Source: Streptomyces cinnabarinus
Lineage (GTDB): Bacteria; Actinomycetota; Actinomycetes; Streptomycetales; Streptomycetaceae
Assembly: GCF_027270315.1 (NCBI RefSeq)
Contig: NZ_CP114413.1
Span: 4,340,001-4,404,000, forward strand
DNA length: 64,000 bases
Direction of reading: 5' to 3'
In this document: piece by piece, positions 63,082-64,000 of the stretch
Numbering within the stretch: position 1 is the stretch's first letter
How the letters are laid out: each line of letters begins with the position of its first letter
The notes under the pieces: generated by a model
The model's input: only the letters and a program-made list of their open reading frames with translations
Database searches by the model: none
Told to the model about the DNA's origin: nothing
Translations under genes and position numbers: made by a program

Positions 63082-64000
63082 ATGCGCGGGCCGGGCAGTT
63101 GGTGGCGGGGCAAGAGCACCCCGGCGAAGGTGGAGACGTACACCCGGTGGTCGTTCCAGTTCTTCGCGGTGGTGGAGATCTCCGGGGCCGGAGTGCCGGT
63201 CATGGGGGAGATCGGCGGCGGGCTCGGTGGCCTGTTGATGCTGCTCGTGTGCGCCCACGCCGCGGTCTGCGCGCTGACCGTGGCCCGGTCCGTGGACTGG
63301 GTGCGCGGCCTGCGCGAGCAGCCGGTACGTCTGCTGTGGACGCTCGGCGCGCTCACCTCGGCGGTCGCCGGCACGGCCTTCGCGATCGCCCAGTACGGCC
63401 CGGAGGGCGAGGCGGTCGAGTCCGCCGCGGGCAGCGTCTTCGGTGTCGTCATGGTCTTCGGCGTGGGCATCATGGCGCTCGGGGTGGACGCGCGCAGGCA
63501 CGTCTACGCGATCGTCTCGGGCTTCGCCGCGGGTACGGCCGTGGTCGTGTTCGCGCTGGACGGATCCGTGCTCGCGGGACTGGTCGTCGGGCTGATCGTG
63601 CTGGCCGGCAGCGGCTTCCTCGCCTTCACCGCCGTCTTCTCCGTCTGGCTGCTGAAGGCCGTCTACGAACTCGACGAGGCCCGCGAGACCCGCGCCCGGC
63701 TCGCCGTCGCCGAGGAGCGGCTGCGGTTCGGACGGGATCTGCACGATGTGATGGGGCGCAATCTCGCGGTCATCGCGCTGAAGAGCGAACTGGCCGTACA
63801 GCTCGCCCGGCGCGGGCGGCCCGAGGCCGAGGAGCAGATGGTCGAGGTCCAGCGGATCGCGCGGGAGTCGCAGCGCGAGGTGCGGGATGTCGTACGGGGC
63901 TATCGCGAGGCCGATCTCGGGGCCGAACTCTCCGGTGCGCGGGGCGTGTTGACGGCCGCTGGGATCGACTGCGAGGTGAGCGGGCCGGTCGAGGGGCTGC
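63082..64000 (+). CDS. Sensor histidine kinase (DesK/NarL type), 3' end outside window
   Basis: The reading frame starts at ATG 63082 (GAGGGGGA at 8 nt) and is open to the window edge; 306 codons are visible. Five or six membrane helices (about 20-190) precede a dimerisation domain of the HisKA_3 type with the phospho-acceptor His 221 in DLHDVMGRNL. The ATPase domain lies beyond the window. With the ABC exporter upstream, and probably a LuxR-type response regulator downstream, it forms a stress-sensing exporter module. Confidence 0.9.
   Translation, partial: MRGPGSWWRGKSTPAKVETYTRWSFQFFAVVEISGAGVPVMGEIGGGLGGLLMLLVCAHAAVCALTVARSVDWVRGLREQPVRLLWTLGALTSAVAGTAFAIAQYGPEGEAVESAAGSVFGVVMVFGVGIMALGVDARRHVYAIVSGFAAGTAVVVFALDGSVLAGLVVGLIVLAGSGFLAFTAVFSVWLLKAVYELDEARETRARLAVAEERLRFGRDLHDVMGRNLAVIALKSELAVQLARRGRPEAEEQMVEVQRIARESQREVRDVVRGYREADLGAELSGARGVLTAAGIDCEVSGPVEGL

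Overview
The window is about 72% G+C chromosomal DNA from a Streptomyces. It carries bldC, an lsrL-type nucleoid protein gene beside purSQL, and GTG starts and leaderless promoters, and only two in-frame TTA codons were spotted. The gene order matches, from memory, the S. coelicolor block around SCO4127 down to about SCO4074 (bldC SCO4091, vdh SCO4089, lsrL SCO4076). Most of it is therefore conserved core.

Layout. 1-1.9 kb: the 3' part of a VirD4/TraG-like gene and a GNAT gene. 1.9-7.7 kb: a complete rRNA operon on the minus strand (promoters near 7.4-7.6 kb, then 16S, 23S, 5S and terminator), without spacer tRNAs. 7.7-16.5 kb: MarR/MFS efflux pair, PAS-SpoIIE-ATPase phosphatase, type II NADH dehydrogenase, TetR regulator, and an ECF sigma factor fused to a zinc anti-sigma motif, membrane segment and carbohydrate-binding-like domain. 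16.5-27.2 kb: asparagine-synthetase-like protein, TTA-containing NsdA-like regulator, LhgO, TrmB, PrsW-type protease, M23 peptidase behind a c-di-AMP riboswitch, second SpoIIE-type phosphatase, and initiator tRNA. 27.2-34.3 kb: an accessory-looking segment between tRNA-fMet and tRNA-Lys, holding an alginate-lyase-like lipoprotein, a MarR-controlled RibD/RibA pair, and a membrane protein plus small protein that share a terminal sequence motif. 34.4-47.7 kb: APC permease, DEAD-box helicase with RGG-like tail, a metallopeptidase, a metallophosphoesterase, tRNA-Glu/Asp/Phe, HrpA, a second tRNA-Asp with a decayed copy, and bldC. 48-61 kb: vdh, purM, purF, four unrelated genes, purL-purQ-purS, lsrL and two tRNA-Gly genes. 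61.3-64 kb: an ABC-2 exporter and a histidine kinase cut by the window edge.

How genes work together. PurS/PurQ/PurL form the FGAM synthetase complex, and PurF and PurM are the first and fifth steps of de novo purine synthesis. The two riboflavin-type enzymes (GTP cyclohydrolase II and a deaminase/reductase with swapped domain order) flank a MarR gene, and three copies of one inverted repeat lie at their promoters. The M23 peptidases, PrsW-type protease, SpoIIE phosphatases, BldC and NsdA-like protein fit cell-wall and developmental control.

The observations I would check first are: a tRNA-Gly(UCC) whose D- and T-loop contact bases are changed in the manner of the staphylococcal cell-wall tRNA-Gly; the matched 28-residue motif between adjacent membrane and small proteins; the sigma/anti-sigma/sensor fusion; and the tRNA-Asp relic split by a short interspersed element.
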